A stretch of 64,000 bases of DNA from Gluconobacter sp. Dm-62. Its GTDB lineage: Bacteria; Pseudomonadota; Alphaproteobacteria; Acetobacterales; Acetobacteraceae. A model generated the notes under the pieces. That model saw only the letters and a list, made by a program, of their open reading frames with translations, did no database searches and was not told the DNA's origin. Shown here piece by piece: positions 18,591 through 28,253 of the stretch. The position numbers and the translations under genes were made by a program. How positions within the stretch are numbered: position 1 is the first letter of the stretch; the number at the start of each line of letters is the position of its first letter. Where the stretch lies: the NCBI RefSeq assembly GCF_018256155.1, contig NZ_JAERLY010000004.1:62001-126000 (forward strand). Reading direction: 5' to 3'.

Positions 18591-18627
18591 AAAAACGCCC
18601 CGTCCGGTTTTCCGGGCGGGGCGTTTT
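18591..18627. terminator. Bidirectional rho-independent terminator between sodB and yajC
   Basis: A GC-rich stem (ACGCCCCGTCCGG pairing with CCGGGCGGGGCGT, one G-U) with a short T loop, flanked by five A on the left and five T on the right. It serves the convergent genes sodB (plus) and yajC (minus). Confidence 0.9.
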
Positions 18628-18654
18628 TCATGAACGGGTCTTTTGAAAACCGGT

Positions 18655-18999
18655 TCAGGAATCGTTGGCAGGCTTTTCGCGGGACGTGATGTTCGTGATC
18701 GTGCTGCGGACAATCTTTACACGCACGCCCTGGGCGATCTCGACGTCCACTTCATCGCTGTCATCACGGGTGGCCTGCACGACGCCGACGATGCCGCCTG
18801 CCGTTACGATCCGGTCACCACGACGCAGGGAGCCCTGCTCGTCACGCAGTTTACGCGCGCGCTGCTGCTGGGGGCGGATCAACAGGAAATAGAACACCAC
18901 GAAGATGAAAATCATCGGGGCGAACTGAAGCACCTGCGGATTGGAGAGCAGACCACCACCATCGGCGGCCTGGGCGGAAGAAATGAACAGACTGCTCAT
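18655..18999 (-). CDS. yajC: Preprotein translocase accessory subunit YajC
   Basis: Small inner-membrane partner of SecDF at the Sec translocon. The 114-residue protein has one membrane helix (PMIFIFVVFYFLLI, about 28-41) directly followed by RPQQQRARKLRDEQ, then the conserved GDRIVTAGGIVGVV region. The ATG at 18999 fits the family; the open frame runs to 19092. The usual neighbours secD and secF are not here; an AAA ATPase diverges from it. Confidence 0.93.
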   Translation of the reverse strand: MSSLFISSAQAADGGGLLSNPQVLQFAPMIFIFVVFYFLLIRPQQQRARKLRDEQGSLRRGDRIVTAGGIVGVVQATRDDSDEVDVEIAQGVRVKIVRSTITNITSREKPANDS

Positions 19000-19118
19000 G
19001 GATGTAAGGGTCCAGTCTTGAGTGAAGCTGGCGGGGACCATATCGTCCGGGGGCTGCCCGTCAAGCACGGCGCCGATGTCTTTTGATCTCAACTCCTTTC
19101 GTTCCGGAACCGTTTCCC

Positions 19119-19997
19119 ATGACCGACCATGCCCTGCTCAGTGTTCTCGAACGTATTGCCGACAGTCTGGAACGGATGAGTCCGCCTCCGCCGAACGCGG
19201 ATATCCTGCACAAACATGACGCCTTTCTGTGGCAGGCCGCGCTGGGCGTGCTGACGCCGGTTGAGAAGGTTTCGGGCGTGCCGTTGTCGCTGCTTCAGGG
19301 TGTGAAGCGTCAGATGGATCAGGTCATGGCCAATACGCGGCATTTCGCTGAGGGCTTCAGCGCGAATAATGTCATGCTCTGGGGCGCGCGCGGAATGGGA
19401 AAATCCTCGCTCGTGAAAGCGGCCGTTGCGGCTGTGAACGAGGAGCAGAGGACGAAGAGCGGCGGGACACTCGCACTGATCGAGATCCAGCGAGACGAAC
19501 TTTCATCGCTGCCGAAGCTGCTGGCCGTCCTGCGTACCACGAAACGCCGCTGTATCCTGTTCTGCGATGACCTGTCATTCGAGAGTCAGGATGCGGACTA
19601 CAAGTCCCTCAAATCCGTGCTTGATGGCGGGATCGGCGGACGTCCGGAAAACGTCCTGATCTATGCGACGTCCAACCGCCGTCACCTGATGCCGCGGGAT
19701 ATGATCGAAAACGAGACGGGCAGTGCGATCAACCCATCGGAAGCCATTGAAGAAAAGGTCTCGCTTTCGGACCGGTTTGGTCTGTGGATTGGGCTTTATG
19801 GTGCGACGCAGGACGATTATCTGGCGATCGTTGAGGCTTATGCGACTTATTACAAGCTGCCGATTCCGCGCGATGAACTGCGACGCAAAGCGTTGCAATG
19901 GGCGATGGCGCGGGGCAGCCGTTCCGGTCGCGTGGCCTCGCAGTTCATCAGCGATCTGGCTGCGGAACTGGGTATAACTCCCGAACAGGAGGCCTGA
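19119..19997 (+). CDS. AAA-type ATPase, DUF815 family
   Basis: A 292-residue ATPase with Walker A GARGMGKS (89-96) and Walker B CILFCDDLSFE. The motif YATSNRRHLMPRD and the later DRFGLWIGLY match the DUF815 family, conserved in proteobacteria but of unknown role. It is commonly found beside yajC in alphaproteobacteria, as here. The ATG at 19119 is chosen over a TTG at 19083 that would add 12 residues and overlap the yajC promoter region. There is no membrane segment, so it is cytoplasmic. Confidence 0.85.
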   Translation: MTDHALLSVLERIADSLERMSPPPPNADILHKHDAFLWQAALGVLTPVEKVSGVPLSLLQGVKRQMDQVMANTRHFAEGFSANNVMLWGARGMGKSSLVKAAVAAVNEEQRTKSGGTLALIEIQRDELSSLPKLLAVLRTTKRRCILFCDDLSFESQDADYKSLKSVLDGGIGGRPENVLIYATSNRRHLMPRDMIENETGSAINPSEAIEEKVSLSDRFGLWIGLYGATQDDYLAIVEAYATYYKLPIPRDELRRKALQWAMARGSRSGRVASQFISDLAAELGITPEQEA

Positions 19998-20050
19998 ATT
20001 TTACAGTTGCTTTTGCTCGTACAAGACATTGAAGGCACGAGAATAACAAT

Positions 20051-20509
20051 ATGATAATCCTGATGGTGATAATCGCCGCATTCTTTCTGGCCTACGCCGC
20101 ACCCGATACGCCGGTCGGCAAGATCTGTCGTGATCAGCTTGTGACACGCCCCGGAAGATGGATGAGAGAATTTCCCCACGTTGTGGGTATTCTTGCGCTG
20201 GGGACTATTCTGCTTGTGGGTTGTGCCACGTGGTTACTGGGCCAGGATGGTTTTGCCGCAAGCCTACAGATGGCTCCGGATTTTCTCAGTTTCGCCACCA
20301 GCTTTGAAGTTATGTCCTTCGTCGAAACAGCGTCCAGCCTTGCGTTCGCGATGCTGCTAACGGGAGCAGGAAAAAATATTCTCGTTCTGCGGCAGTTATT
20401 CCGACGCACAGTGAGACGGAGCCGGCGTGTCGTGAGTAAGGCTCGCGCATGTCAGACGGGACGAAATGCCGACGACCCTGACCCGGCAGTTTTGCCAGCT
20501 TTCTCCTGA
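20051..20509 (+). CDS. Hypothetical small membrane protein
   Basis: I do not recognise this 152-residue protein. It has an N-terminal hydrophobic helix (about 1-17), a second (about 43-63, VVGILALGTILLVGCATWLL) and a possible third around 88-106, followed by an arginine-rich tail (RRTVRRSRRVV), which should be cytoplasmic. There is no clear ribosome binding site. The gap after the ATPase gene is 53 bases, so co-transcription is possible. The hydrophobic pattern supports a real gene, but this is less certain than its neighbours. Confidence 0.5.
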   Translation: MIILMVIIAAFFLAYAAPDTPVGKICRDQLVTRPGRWMREFPHVVGILALGTILLVGCATWLLGQDGFAASLQMAPDFLSFATSFEVMSFVETASSLAFAMLLTGAGKNILVLRQLFRRTVRRSRRVVSKARACQTGRNADDPDPAVLPAFS

Positions 20510-20551
20510 CGATGAAGGCAGGCGGCCGAAGCCGCATGCCTTGTCTGTCGG

Positions 20552-22978
20552 TCAGAACGACGCGCTGATGGTGCCGAAGAATTCGCGGACGGCACCGCGC
20601 TCCATGGACTGGTAGTCGCCCACGGCAGGATTGTCGTTCTCACCCATCATGGAGATGTATTTTGTGTTGAACAGGTTATAGACGTTGAAGCTTGCCGTAA
20701 CGTCCTTGAGAACGCTCACCTTGCCGAAACGGTACTGTGCCCCTGCATTGGCCAGCCAGTATCCGCCGATCGAGGTGTCGTTCATAAAGCTGTAGTAGCG
20801 GCGGCTGTAGTAGTTGGCATCGAAATGCGCCGTCATGCCTTTCCAGCTATAGGCCACGGATGTTTTGTACATCCATGCCGGATAGTTGACGATATTCTTG
20901 CCAGCAAGCGCGTAATAACCGCCGACCGTATCGACATTCCGGTCGTAGGTGCCCTTGTTGTAGCTTAGGTTGTTGCTGATGCTCAGGCCGTCGATCGGGG
21001 TGATGGTGATGTCGCCATTGGCACCCGTCATGGAAATATGCCCGAAATCGATGACCTGCGAGACCGGATTGGTCAGGGAGCCAACAGCCGCGGCCAGGAT
21101 CGGGTGGATCAGGCTGGCGTGATAGACGGTCGCATTCACCTGAAGAAGCTTCGACGAATAGCGATAGCCTCCGAGATAGACCCAGGCCTTTGAGGGCTCG
21201 AGGGACTTCTTCTGGGCCTGGAACGTGGCCTGATCCTGCACGGAATAGACCGAGTTCGCGACGCCATAGGCCGAGACCTCATAGGCGCGCATGTTCTCGG
21301 CCACGTCCACATAGATCTCGTGATGGCGGTTGATGTGCCAGTCCAGATTGACGTGCGGCAGGAAGGCCTGCGAGGCCGTTAGGGAACCGTTGGGCAGCGC
21401 ATCCGCGCCGGTCCAGTCGGCGTTATTATACTGTGCGCCACCGGATGTCGTGGCGGTCATGGACTTGAAGCCCGCATGCAGAGTCAGGCCTTCGGCAAGC
21501 TGGATGCTGTCCTGAAGGTGGAACTGCATGACGTTGGTAGTCCACTGGAAATTATAGCCTTCCAGGAAGGCTGGACCATACACGTCATAGGGACCAACGG
21601 CCTTGAGTGGTGCGCCCTGCCCCAGAAGCGGCTGCTGATAATTGAACAGTCCTGCCTGCTGGTTATTGTTTTCGTACCAGACGCCACCCTCAAAGGTATG
21701 GCGGCCCCATTTGTAACGCAGGCTGGTATCGAGACCGTAACGCTCCTGACGGTTTTGCCAGACTTCTTCGGAGAACGGAGCACCGTTCGGCGAGGGATCG
21801 TCCGAGTCCGTATAGCTGTAATATCCGGTCTGGCTGTGACCGTAGATCGTAGTGTTCCAGGTCAGGTGATCGGTCAGGGCGAGGTCAAAATGCAGGCCGC
21901 CCATGTAGTTGGTTTCGGACTGGCCACCATCATACATGGCGATGTTGGAACCATCGATTCCGGGCACGTTGCCATAACCCGCGGGCAGCGGACTTGTGCC
22001 GTTGGCGATGCCGTAAGCCAGACCGTAATTCGGATAGAGATGCGGGGTACGCCAGCCGAGGTTCTTCAGGATCCCGATGGACGTATCCGGATAGTTCCAC
22101 TGGGCCAGGCTGGACCAGTTGAAGAAGGCCGACATGCGGCTGCGTTCATTGATCGGCTGGACGAGCTTGGCATCGACCTGCTGCATGAACTGGTCACCGC
22201 CGCCCATCCACATGCCTTCATCGGTGCGGGCATAAGACGTGTAGAGCTTCGTGCCGGTCTGGTTCAGCTTGCCGGAATCCAGACGGACATAGGTACGGTA
22301 AGAACCGTAGCTGCCGAAAGACTGGCTGACCTTGCCGCCACGCTTGTCGTCAGGGTCAGCAGAGCCGATCTGGATCGTTCCGCCCAGCGTGTTCATGGAC
22401 GGCAATTCAACCGAACCCGCACCCTGCGACATGCGCATGGACTGGATGTCGTCGGGAATGATCGCGGAAGCGAGGCTCATGCCGCTGACGGACTGGTAGG
22501 TCTGATCGTTCAGGGGGACGCCATCCACCGTGACGCCCATCTGGTTCATGAAGAACCCGCGGACGTAAAGATTGGCGCCGAAGCTGTCGATGCCGAACGG
22601 ATCGGTGGAGGTGAAACTCACGCCCGGCGTACGGTCCAGCATCTTGTATGCGCTGGTTCCGGGAACATACTGGCGCATGATGGCTTTGGAGACCGCCTGC
22701 TCGGCATCGCGGCCGGTCAGCTGGCGGCCGGTAACGGCGACGCTCTCTGTCGCGCGGGATTCCAGCGCCTCGGCCTTGGGGCGCGCAGAGCGACTGGGCA
22801 TTTTCCCTGAGGCTGCGGCTGGTACAGCTTTGCCAGCATGACGCGTAGCGGCATGAGCATGGGCCGGGACCCGCGCCGTATCATCGGCTGCCGGAAGAGG
22901 CTGGTGACCCGCAGCCAGGGCTGACTGGCGGACTGCAAACAGTGCGATGGAGGAAAGAAGCAGAGATCTGGTTCGCAC
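20552..22978 (-). CDS. TonB-dependent outer-membrane receptor
   Basis: Imports a ligand across the outer membrane with TonB energy. The 808-residue protein has a signal peptide (about 1-22), a basic linker, a plug domain (about 95-215, with FGIDSFGANLYVRGFFMNQMGVTVDGVPLND and QGAGSVELPSMNTLGG features), and a long beta-barrel that ends in phenylalanine (FFGTISASF). The start codon is GTG at 22978. Ligand is unknown; iron-siderophore, sugar or aromatic compound uptake are all possible. It diverges from a Rieske oxygenase over a 254-base gap. Confidence 0.93.
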   Translation of the reverse strand: MRTRSLLLSSIALFAVRQSALAAGHQPLPAADDTARVPAHAHAATRHAGKAVPAAASGKMPSRSARPKAEALESRATESVAVTGRQLTGRDAEQAVSKAIMRQYVPGTSAYKMLDRTPGVSFTSTDPFGIDSFGANLYVRGFFMNQMGVTVDGVPLNDQTYQSVSGMSLASAIIPDDIQSMRMSQGAGSVELPSMNTLGGTIQIGSADPDDKRGGKVSQSFGSYGSYRTYVRLDSGKLNQTGTKLYTSYARTDEGMWMGGGDQFMQQVDAKLVQPINERSRMSAFFNWSSLAQWNYPDTSIGILKNLGWRTPHLYPNYGLAYGIANGTSPLPAGYGNVPGIDGSNIAMYDGGQSETNYMGGLHFDLALTDHLTWNTTIYGHSQTGYYSYTDSDDPSPNGAPFSEEVWQNRQERYGLDTSLRYKWGRHTFEGGVWYENNNQQAGLFNYQQPLLGQGAPLKAVGPYDVYGPAFLEGYNFQWTTNVMQFHLQDSIQLAEGLTLHAGFKSMTATTSGGAQYNNADWTGADALPNGSLTASQAFLPHVNLDWHINRHHEIYVDVAENMRAYEVSAYGVANSVYSVQDQATFQAQKKSLEPSKAWVYLGGYRYSSKLLQVNATVYHASLIHPILAAAVGSLTNPVSQVIDFGHISMTGANGDITITPIDGLSISNNLSYNKGTYDRNVDTVGGYYALAGKNIVNYPAWMYKTSVAYSWKGMTAHFDANYYSRRYYSFMNDTSIGGYWLANAGAQYRFGKVSVLKDVTASFNVYNLFNTKYISMMGENDNPAVGDYQSMERGAVREFFGTISASF

Positions 22979-23232
22979 CGTGGCCGAAACTCCGGAAGAT
23001 GGGTTTTGTGAACTTTGGGAAGCGGTCTCCTAAACGTGCCTGCACGCCCCGCAAAGCGCCAGCATTGCTAGATGATGTTTCAATGACACGAAAACGGTGG
23101 TTTTTATGCTGCATGTTGCGGGAAAGACGCGTTCCTTAAGTGACGAATGATCTCTTCCTGTGGTGGGGCTTTGCCTGTTAGGCTCGTTCTCAACAAGACG
23201 ACGTCCCAGTTTCATCACGGATCAGGATACTC

Positions 23233-24405
23233 ATGTCGCAGACTCTTTCTGCCTCTTCTGCTGCTGCCGAAAGCACACCTCCGGACACGGATCGGGTGAT
23301 TGACCCGAATATTGGTGAATATTCACCAGTCGAAGATGTGATCCGAAAGACTGGCGATCTACGGCGCGTCATGTCCAATCCCGATTACTGGTATCCGGTG
23401 GCCTGGTCGCGCGAACTCAAACGCGGCAAGACCATCGGCACGCGCTATGCCGGACAGCCGATTGCGCTCGTACGCCCGATGGATGGCAGCGTGTTCGCAC
23501 TGGAAGACCGCTGTGCGCACCGTCAGGTCCCGCTCAGCCTTGGCAAAGTCAGTGGTGAAGCGGTCCAGTGCTGTTACCACGGATGGGCCTATGGCCGTTC
23601 CGGACGCTGCATCGACGTGCCGTATCTGGGCAAGGGCAAGCTGCCGAACGGCGTGCGGACCTATCCGTGCCGCGAGGAAGGCGGACTGATCTTCATTTTC
23701 CCCGGCGATCCCGCAAAAGCCGAGAGCACTCCGTTTCCGCAACTGGGGTCGGTAGGCAATCCCGAATACAAGACCCGCCGCTTCGGTGAGACAGTCGCCT
23801 GCCACTACAGTTTCATGCATGAGAACCTGATGGATATGAACCATCAGTTCATGCACATGAAGCAGATGGGCCAGATGAAACCCCGCTTCCTTGGCGGCAA
23901 AGATGAGCCTGCACTTGTCGAGGCGCGCTACAGCTTTGCACGCACTGGCGGCAAGCAGCCCTGGGGCGAGACGTTCATTTTCGGCGAGCGGCGCGATACG
24001 AGCGAGAAATTCGCCCATAAAGACGTCATGACAATCCGAACGGAATATCCGTACCAGACGCTGCGTATCGCAACAGGGGACGAGCCACCGGTCATGGATC
24101 TGTGGATCGTCTATGTGCCGCAGGATGCGGAACAGAAGACCTGTCGCGTGTTCGGATTGCTGTCGATCCGTCGCCCGAAGGCGAAGCTTGTTCTGGACGT
24201 TGCCTGGCCGTTCCTCATTGCGTTCACCGAGCGGATCTTCAAGGAGGACCGGGATATCGTGGAGCTGGAACAGGCCGCGTGGAACGAACAGGGGGCTGAC
24301 CGCAATCAGGAAGTTTTCCCGGTGATCAACATGCTGCGCCGTCTTCTGGCACGGTGTGGCGTTCCGACGGACCAGCCCGCAGGCCAGCAGGTTTCATCGT
24401 CCTGA
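23233..24405 (+). CDS. Rieske non-heme iron oxygenase (aromatic ring-hydroxylating alpha-subunit type)
   Basis: A 390-residue oxygenase. The Rieske [2Fe-2S] ligands are Cys94/His96 (CAHR) and Cys113/His116 (CCYHGW). The mononuclear iron site is [11 protein letters not shown] with Asp201, His204 and His208. The layout resembles vanillate O-demethylase or related single-component-oxygenase subunits. No reductase or ferredoxin partner is adjacent. The substrate cannot be told from sequence. The next gene starts 1 base after its stop. Confidence 0.88.
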   Translation: MSQTLSASSAAAESTPPDTDRVIDPNIGEYSPVEDVIRKTGDLRRVMSNPDYWYPVAWSRELKRGKTIGTRYAGQPIALVRPMDGSVFALEDRCAHRQVPLSLGKVSGEAVQCCYHGWAYGRSGRCIDVPYLGKGKLPNGVRTYPCREEGGLIFIFPGDPAKAESTPFPQLGSVGNPEYKTRRFGETVACHYSFMHENLMDMNHQFMHMKQMGQMKPRFLGGKDEPALVEARYSFARTGGKQPWGETFIFGERRDTSEKFAHKDVMTIRTEYPYQTLRIATGDEPPVMDLWIVYVPQDAEQKTCRVFGLLSIRRPKAKLVLDVAWPFLIAFTERIFKEDRDIVELEQAAWNEQGADRNQEVFPVINMLRRLLARCGVPTDQPAGQQVSSS

Positions 24406-24406
24406 C

Positions 24407-25414
24407 ATGACACCAGAACTCAAGGCAGGGAGCCTTGTACTACGCTCCCTGCAACTCGACGACGCTCCAGCAGTCCATCGTCTCATCAATGACTGGAGCG
24501 TCGTACGGATGCTCAGTCGTCTCCCCTTCCCCTATCCGCGGGATCTGGCGGAGCAGTGGATTGAGTCTACCCGCCAGGACAGTGCACAGGGCAATGCGCA
24601 TCATTTTGCCATTACGCGTGACGGATCGCTTCTGGGCGCGATTGCGCTGGTGCTGTCCGATGATCGACGCTCAGGATCGCTCGGATACTGGCTGGCCCCG
24701 ACGGCATGGGGACAGGGCCTGACGACGCAGGCAGGACGTCGCGTCGTGGAGTGGGGACTTACGGTCCTGCGGCTGGAAAAGATTACGGCTGACGCCGCGC
24801 AGGACAATGTGGCCTCGGCGGCAGTTCTGGGAAAGCTTGGTTTTGCGAAGGTGGGAACATCCACCCGGCGCTTCGTCTCGCGCGGACAGGACTGCCCGAT
24901 TGATCTATTCGAACTGCCGCGCGCTTCGTTCCTTGCGAAGACGCAAGAGCCGTTTGAAGCTCCTCCACCACTCCCTGCCGAGGTCATTCCAGTCGTCGCG
25001 GAACAGCCAAAGCCCCGGACCTTGCTGGTCGTGGCCGCTGCCCTGCTTGATGCGCAGGGGCGGATTCTTCTCGCAAAACGTCCGGAGGGGAAGCGTCTTG
25101 CGGGACTGTGGGAATTTCCGGGCGGTAAGGTCGAACGCGACGAAACGCCTGAACAGGCGCTGGTCCGGGAAATGCGCGAGGAGCTGGGGGTTGATCTGAC
25201 GGGGGCCTGTCTGGCGCCGTTCACATTCGTCAGCGAGAACGCGGGACCGTTTCATCTGCTGATGCCGCTCTATGTCGTGCGGCGCTGGCGGGGCGTTCCT
25301 ACCCCGCGCGAGGGCCAGACGCTGCAATGGGTCGCGGCCGCCGATCTGGGCCGCTTCCCTATGCCGGATCCAGACCTTCCGCTGATTCCGCTTTTGCAGG
25401 AACTCTTAGGTTAG
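24407..25414 (+). CDS. GNAT acetyltransferase fused to a MutT-type Nudix hydrolase
   Basis: A 335-residue fusion. Residues 1-170 form a GNAT domain of the RimJ/RimL kind ([17 protein letters not shown], acetyl-CoA loop around [11 protein letters not shown] 100-110, and [13 protein letters not shown] at 134-146). A proline-rich linker (about 172-203) leads to a Nudix domain with an intact Nudix box at 239-261 ([12 protein letters not shown] then REMREELGV). The Nudix half resembles MutT/8-oxo-dGTP diphosphatases ([20 protein letters not shown]), so it may cleanse oxidised nucleotides; the acetylation target is unknown. The start at 24407 lies 1 base after the oxygenase stop, and its end overlaps the convergent lactonase gene by 4 bases. 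Confidence 0.9.
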   Translation: MTPELKAGSLVLRSLQLDDAPAVHRLINDWSVVRMLSRLPFPYPRDLAEQWIESTRQDSAQGNAHHFAITRDGSLLGAIALVLSDDRRSGSLGYWLAPTAWGQGLTTQAGRRVVEWGLTVLRLEKITADAAQDNVASAAVLGKLGFAKVGTSTRRFVSRGQDCPIDLFELPRASFLAKTQEPFEAPPPLPAEVIPVVAEQPKPRTLLVVAAALLDAQGRILLAKRPEGKRLAGLWEFPGGKVERDETPEQALVREMREELGVDLTGACLAPFTFVSENAGPFHLLMPLYVVRRWRGVPTPREGQTLQWVAAADLGRFPMPDPDLPLIPLLQELLG

Positions 25415-26301
25415 TTCAGGCGGAAGACCTGCTGCGGAGCACCCGCAACATCTGTACGGAACGCAAACAGTGAACCGGCCTGCGGTTCTTTTGCCAATGT
25501 CTCCGCATCCAGCCCCTTGCGAGCCGTCGTTACGAATACTGTCCTGAGATCATCGCCCCCAAAGGCAACTTTCGTAACGTTCGAGACCGGCATGGGGATG
25601 GGCGGAAGTTCCGTTCCGTCCGGCTTGAAACGCGCCACGCGCCCACCACCCCAGGTTCCGCACCAGACTGTCCCTTCGCTGTCGGTGACGATCCCGTCCG
25701 GATAGCCATGATCCAGCCGGGCGAACACACGCTCATTGGCCAGTTCACCGTTTGCGTCTATGTCAAAGGCGTAGATCGTCTGCTCCGGGCTGTCGCAGAC
25801 ATACAGGACCTTGCCACACGGCGAGACGGCCGGGCCGTTTGAAACGGTATAACCTTCGTCGTGATGGGTGATATCGAGCTTCTCACCGTCATGCACGATC
25901 CTGTAGATTGACCCTGAAGGGTTTTCCTCACCGTCATCCATGGTTCCGAACCAGATGCGGCCCTGCGGATCAACACAGCCGTCATTGAGGCGGTTGCGGG
26001 GCTTTTCGGCCTCTACAATCGTATGGCCTGAAAAATCACCCGTCTGCGGATCAAAACGCCGCAGGCCGTCCGGCATACCAGCGAGGAACACACCATCCGC
26101 AGCGGGGAGCAGAAACGCCACGCGGTCAGGAGCGGACCAGGTCCGGTGCGCTCCCGTCTCGGGCGTGAAACGGTGAATTTTTGCTTCCAGAATATCAACG
26201 AAATAAAGGGATTTTTCGCTGGCGATCCAGACTGGCCCTTCCCCAAGTGTTGCACGCAGATCCAGGAGACATTCGGGCTGTTGAAACGGAAGGCTGGTCA
26301 T
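25411..26301 (-). CDS. SMP-30/gluconolactonase-family lactonase
   Basis: Six-bladed beta-propeller lactonase hydrolysing sugar lactones to acids. In the 296-residue protein the divalent metal ligands are recognisable: Glu21 (LGEGPVW), Asn155 (VSNGPAVS) and Asp202 (GYPDGIV), plus the substrate-contact pair Asn106-Asp107 ([10 protein letters not shown]). There is no signal peptide, so it acts in the cytoplasm, likely after an NAD(P)-dependent sugar dehydrogenase. Glucono-, xylono- or arabinolactone are plausible substrates in an organism with strong sugar oxidation. Confidence 0.88.
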   Translation of the reverse strand: MTSLPFQQPECLLDLRATLGEGPVWIASEKSLYFVDILEAKIHRFTPETGAHRTWSAPDRVAFLLPAADGVFLAGMPDGLRRFDPQTGDFSGHTIVEAEKPRNRLNDGCVDPQGRIWFGTMDDGEENPSGSIYRIVHDGEKLDITHHDEGYTVSNGPAVSPCGKVLYVCDSPEQTIYAFDIDANGELANERVFARLDHGYPDGIVTDSEGTVWCGTWGGGRVARFKPDGTELPPIPMPVSNVTKVAFGGDDLRTVFVTTARKGLDAETLAKEPQAGSLFAFRTDVAGAPQQVFRLN

Positions 26302-26400
26302 GTTTTCTCCTGATGAAAACGAAAGTTCAGGGCGGGTTTGTCCTCGACAACGCGGGGTGACCCGTTACGTTCTGTGGCGAAGACTATCAGGAGCGGACAC

Positions 26401-27171
26401 ATGCTTCAAAAAACTGCCTGTTTTCTCGTCATTGGCAACGAGATTCTCTCGGGCCGCACACAGGACGCCAATACGCGCGTTCTGGCTCAGGCGCTCAATG
26501 CGCAGGGGATCCGGCTCATGGAAGTCAGGGTCATTCCCGATATCGAAGACTGGATCATCCGGACTGTCCAAGAGTGCAGTTCGGCATTCGATGTCGTCTT
26601 CACGTCCGGCGGGATCGGCCCAACGCATGATGACATCACGGCCGAATGCGTCGCCACGGCCATGGGCGCGCCACTGGTTCGGCATGAAGAAAGCTTCCGG
26701 TTGCTGGAAGCGGCATTGGGGGCGGATCGCTTCAATGCGGCCCGCCAACGCATGGCCTATCTGCCGGAAGGCTCCACACCGATCCTTAACACGGTCTCCG
26801 TGGCGCCCGGTTTCAGCATCGGCAATGTGCATGTGATGGCCGGGGTTCCGTCGATCTTTGCGTCAATGGTGGGCTGGCTGGTGCCTCAGATGGAAAAAGG
26901 TGCGCCCCTCGTTTCCGCAAGCTGGCACGCCGCCGGGCTGAAGGAAGGCGATTTCGCGTCCGATCTGGCGACGTTGCAGAAAAATTTTCCGACGATCGAT
27001 CTCGGGTCTTATCCCTACCACCTGCCGGAGGGTGCAAGCGGCGTGGCCCTCGTCGCCAAGGGTTATGACACTGCACTCGTGGGAAAAGCCGCACAGGCGA
27101 TCCATGATCTCATCATGGCGCATGGGCGCGAGCCCCTGTCGGGTGAGCCTCCGCACAAACAGACAGCCTGA
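26401..27171 (+). CDS. CinA N-terminal/MoaB-like molybdopterin-binding domain protein
   Basis: The 256-residue protein has the MogA/MoaB/CinA N-terminal fold: LVIGNEILSGRTQDANT at the start and TSGGIGPTHDDITAE in the nucleotide/pterin-binding loop, then VMAGVPSIFASM. It lacks the C-terminal nicotinamide-nucleotide amidase domain of full CinA, as is common for the short form in alphaproteobacteria. A role in NAD-related pyrophosphatase activity or in molybdopterin handling cannot be decided. The ATG at 26401 follows an AGGAG site. It diverges from the lactonase and is followed by a strong terminator. Confidence 0.85.
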   Translation: MLQKTACFLVIGNEILSGRTQDANTRVLAQALNAQGIRLMEVRVIPDIEDWIIRTVQECSSAFDVVFTSGGIGPTHDDITAECVATAMGAPLVRHEESFRLLEAALGADRFNAARQRMAYLPEGSTPILNTVSVAPGFSIGNVHVMAGVPSIFASMVGWLVPQMEKGAPLVSASWHAAGLKEGDFASDLATLQKNFPTIDLGSYPYHLPEGASGVALVAKGYDTALVGKAAQAIHDLIMAHGREPLSGEPPHKQTA

Positions 27172-27173
27172 AA

Positions 27174-27206
27174 AAACAAACGCCGCTGCACGAAGCAGCG
27201 GCTTTC
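27174..27206. terminator. Bidirectional terminator between the CinA-like gene and accA
   Basis: A perfect 8-bp stem GCCGCTGC/GCAGCGGC (27182-27189 with 27195-27202) with an ACGAA loop. On the minus strand it is followed by GTTTGTTTTTT, a good U-run for accA; on the plus strand by TTTC. Confidence 0.85.
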
Positions 27207-27215
27207 ATAAAGACC

Positions 27216-28190
27216 TCAATGAAGAGGTGTGCGGGTCATGGACAGGAACTTGTCCCGGCGCTTCTGGATCAGCGCCGGTCCCGTCAGGCCCTTGAGAGAG
27301 CCGAGCTCTTCGGAAATCGCGTTCCCGATCGCCTTGACGGCCTCTTCCGGTGCGCGCTGTGCGCCCCCGATAGGCTCAGGAACGATCCGGTCGATCACGC
27401 CAAGGGATTGAAGGTCCTGCGCGGTGAGCTTGAGGGCTTCCGCTGCGGCCGGAGCCAACTTCGGGTCGCGCCACAGAATGGACGCAGCCGCTTCCGGCGA
27501 GATCACGGAATAGATCGAATGCTCGAGCATCAGGATGCGGTCGCCCGCACCGATGGCGATGGCGCCGCCCGATCCACCCTCACCGATCACGGTCACGATC
27601 AGCGGCACGGGAGCCTTGAGGCAGACGTCGATCGACTTCGCGATGGCCTGGGCCTGTCCACGCGCTTCGGCGTCGATTCCGGGCCAGGCACCAGCGGTGT
27701 CGATGAAGCTCAGAACCGGCAAGCCAAAACGCCCGGCCATTTCGATCAGGCGTTGCGCCTTGCGATAGCCTTCGGGGCGGGCCATGCCGAAATTGTGCTT
27801 CAGGCGCGTCTCGGTGTCGTGACCGCGCTCGGTGCCGACGACAACGACGGGCTCACCACGAAAGCGGGCCAGACCACCGATCATGGCGTCATCGTCACCG
27901 AAGGCGCGATCACCCGCCAGCGGCGTGTAGTCGGTTGTCAGCAGACGAACATAATCCAGAGCCTTGGGCCGCTGGGCGTGACGGGCCACCTGCACTTTCT
28001 GCAGCGGCGTCAGCTTGGCGTAAGTCGAGCGGAGCTGCTTGTCGGCCTTGTCGGACAGACGGGCAATCTCGTCATCGATATTAATGCCGCTGGTGCCGGA
28101 GTCCTTGCCCTGGCTGCCCATCTGGCGGAGTTCGTCGATCTTGGTCTCGAGTTCGGCGACCGACTTCTCGAAATCTAGGAATTGGCGCAT
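27216..28190 (-). CDS. accA: Acetyl-CoA carboxylase carboxyltransferase alpha subunit
   Basis: Half of the carboxyltransferase that makes malonyl-CoA for fatty acid synthesis. The 324-residue protein starts MRQFLDFEKSVAELETKI and contains AGRFGLPVLSFIDTAGAWPGIDAEARGQAQAIA-type central motifs and GEGGSGGAIAIGAGDRILMLEHSIYSVISPE, the oxyanion-hole region. Length is normal. Its partner accD is not in the window. It lies 63 bases downstream of the recombinase gene in the same direction. Confidence 0.97.
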   Translation of the reverse strand: MRQFLDFEKSVAELETKIDELRQMGSQGKDSGTSGINIDDEIARLSDKADKQLRSTYAKLTPLQKVQVARHAQRPKALDYVRLLTTDYTPLAGDRAFGDDDAMIGGLARFRGEPVVVVGTERGHDTETRLKHNFGMARPEGYRKAQRLIEMAGRFGLPVLSFIDTAGAWPGIDAEARGQAQAIAKSIDVCLKAPVPLIVTVIGEGGSGGAIAIGAGDRILMLEHSIYSVISPEAAASILWRDPKLAPAAAEALKLTAQDLQSLGVIDRIVPEPIGGAQRAPEEAVKAIGNAISEELGSLKGLTGPALIQKRRDKFLSMTRTPLH

Positions 28191-28253
28191 GGCCAGCCCG
28201 ATAGCACGACTGCGCCTCCGGAAACAGTCCCTGCGATATGCGGAATGATCTGC

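Noticed and set aside
21476-22810. 444-codon plus-strand open frame opposite the TonB receptor
   Set aside because: Contained within the receptor gene and without any recognisable pattern.
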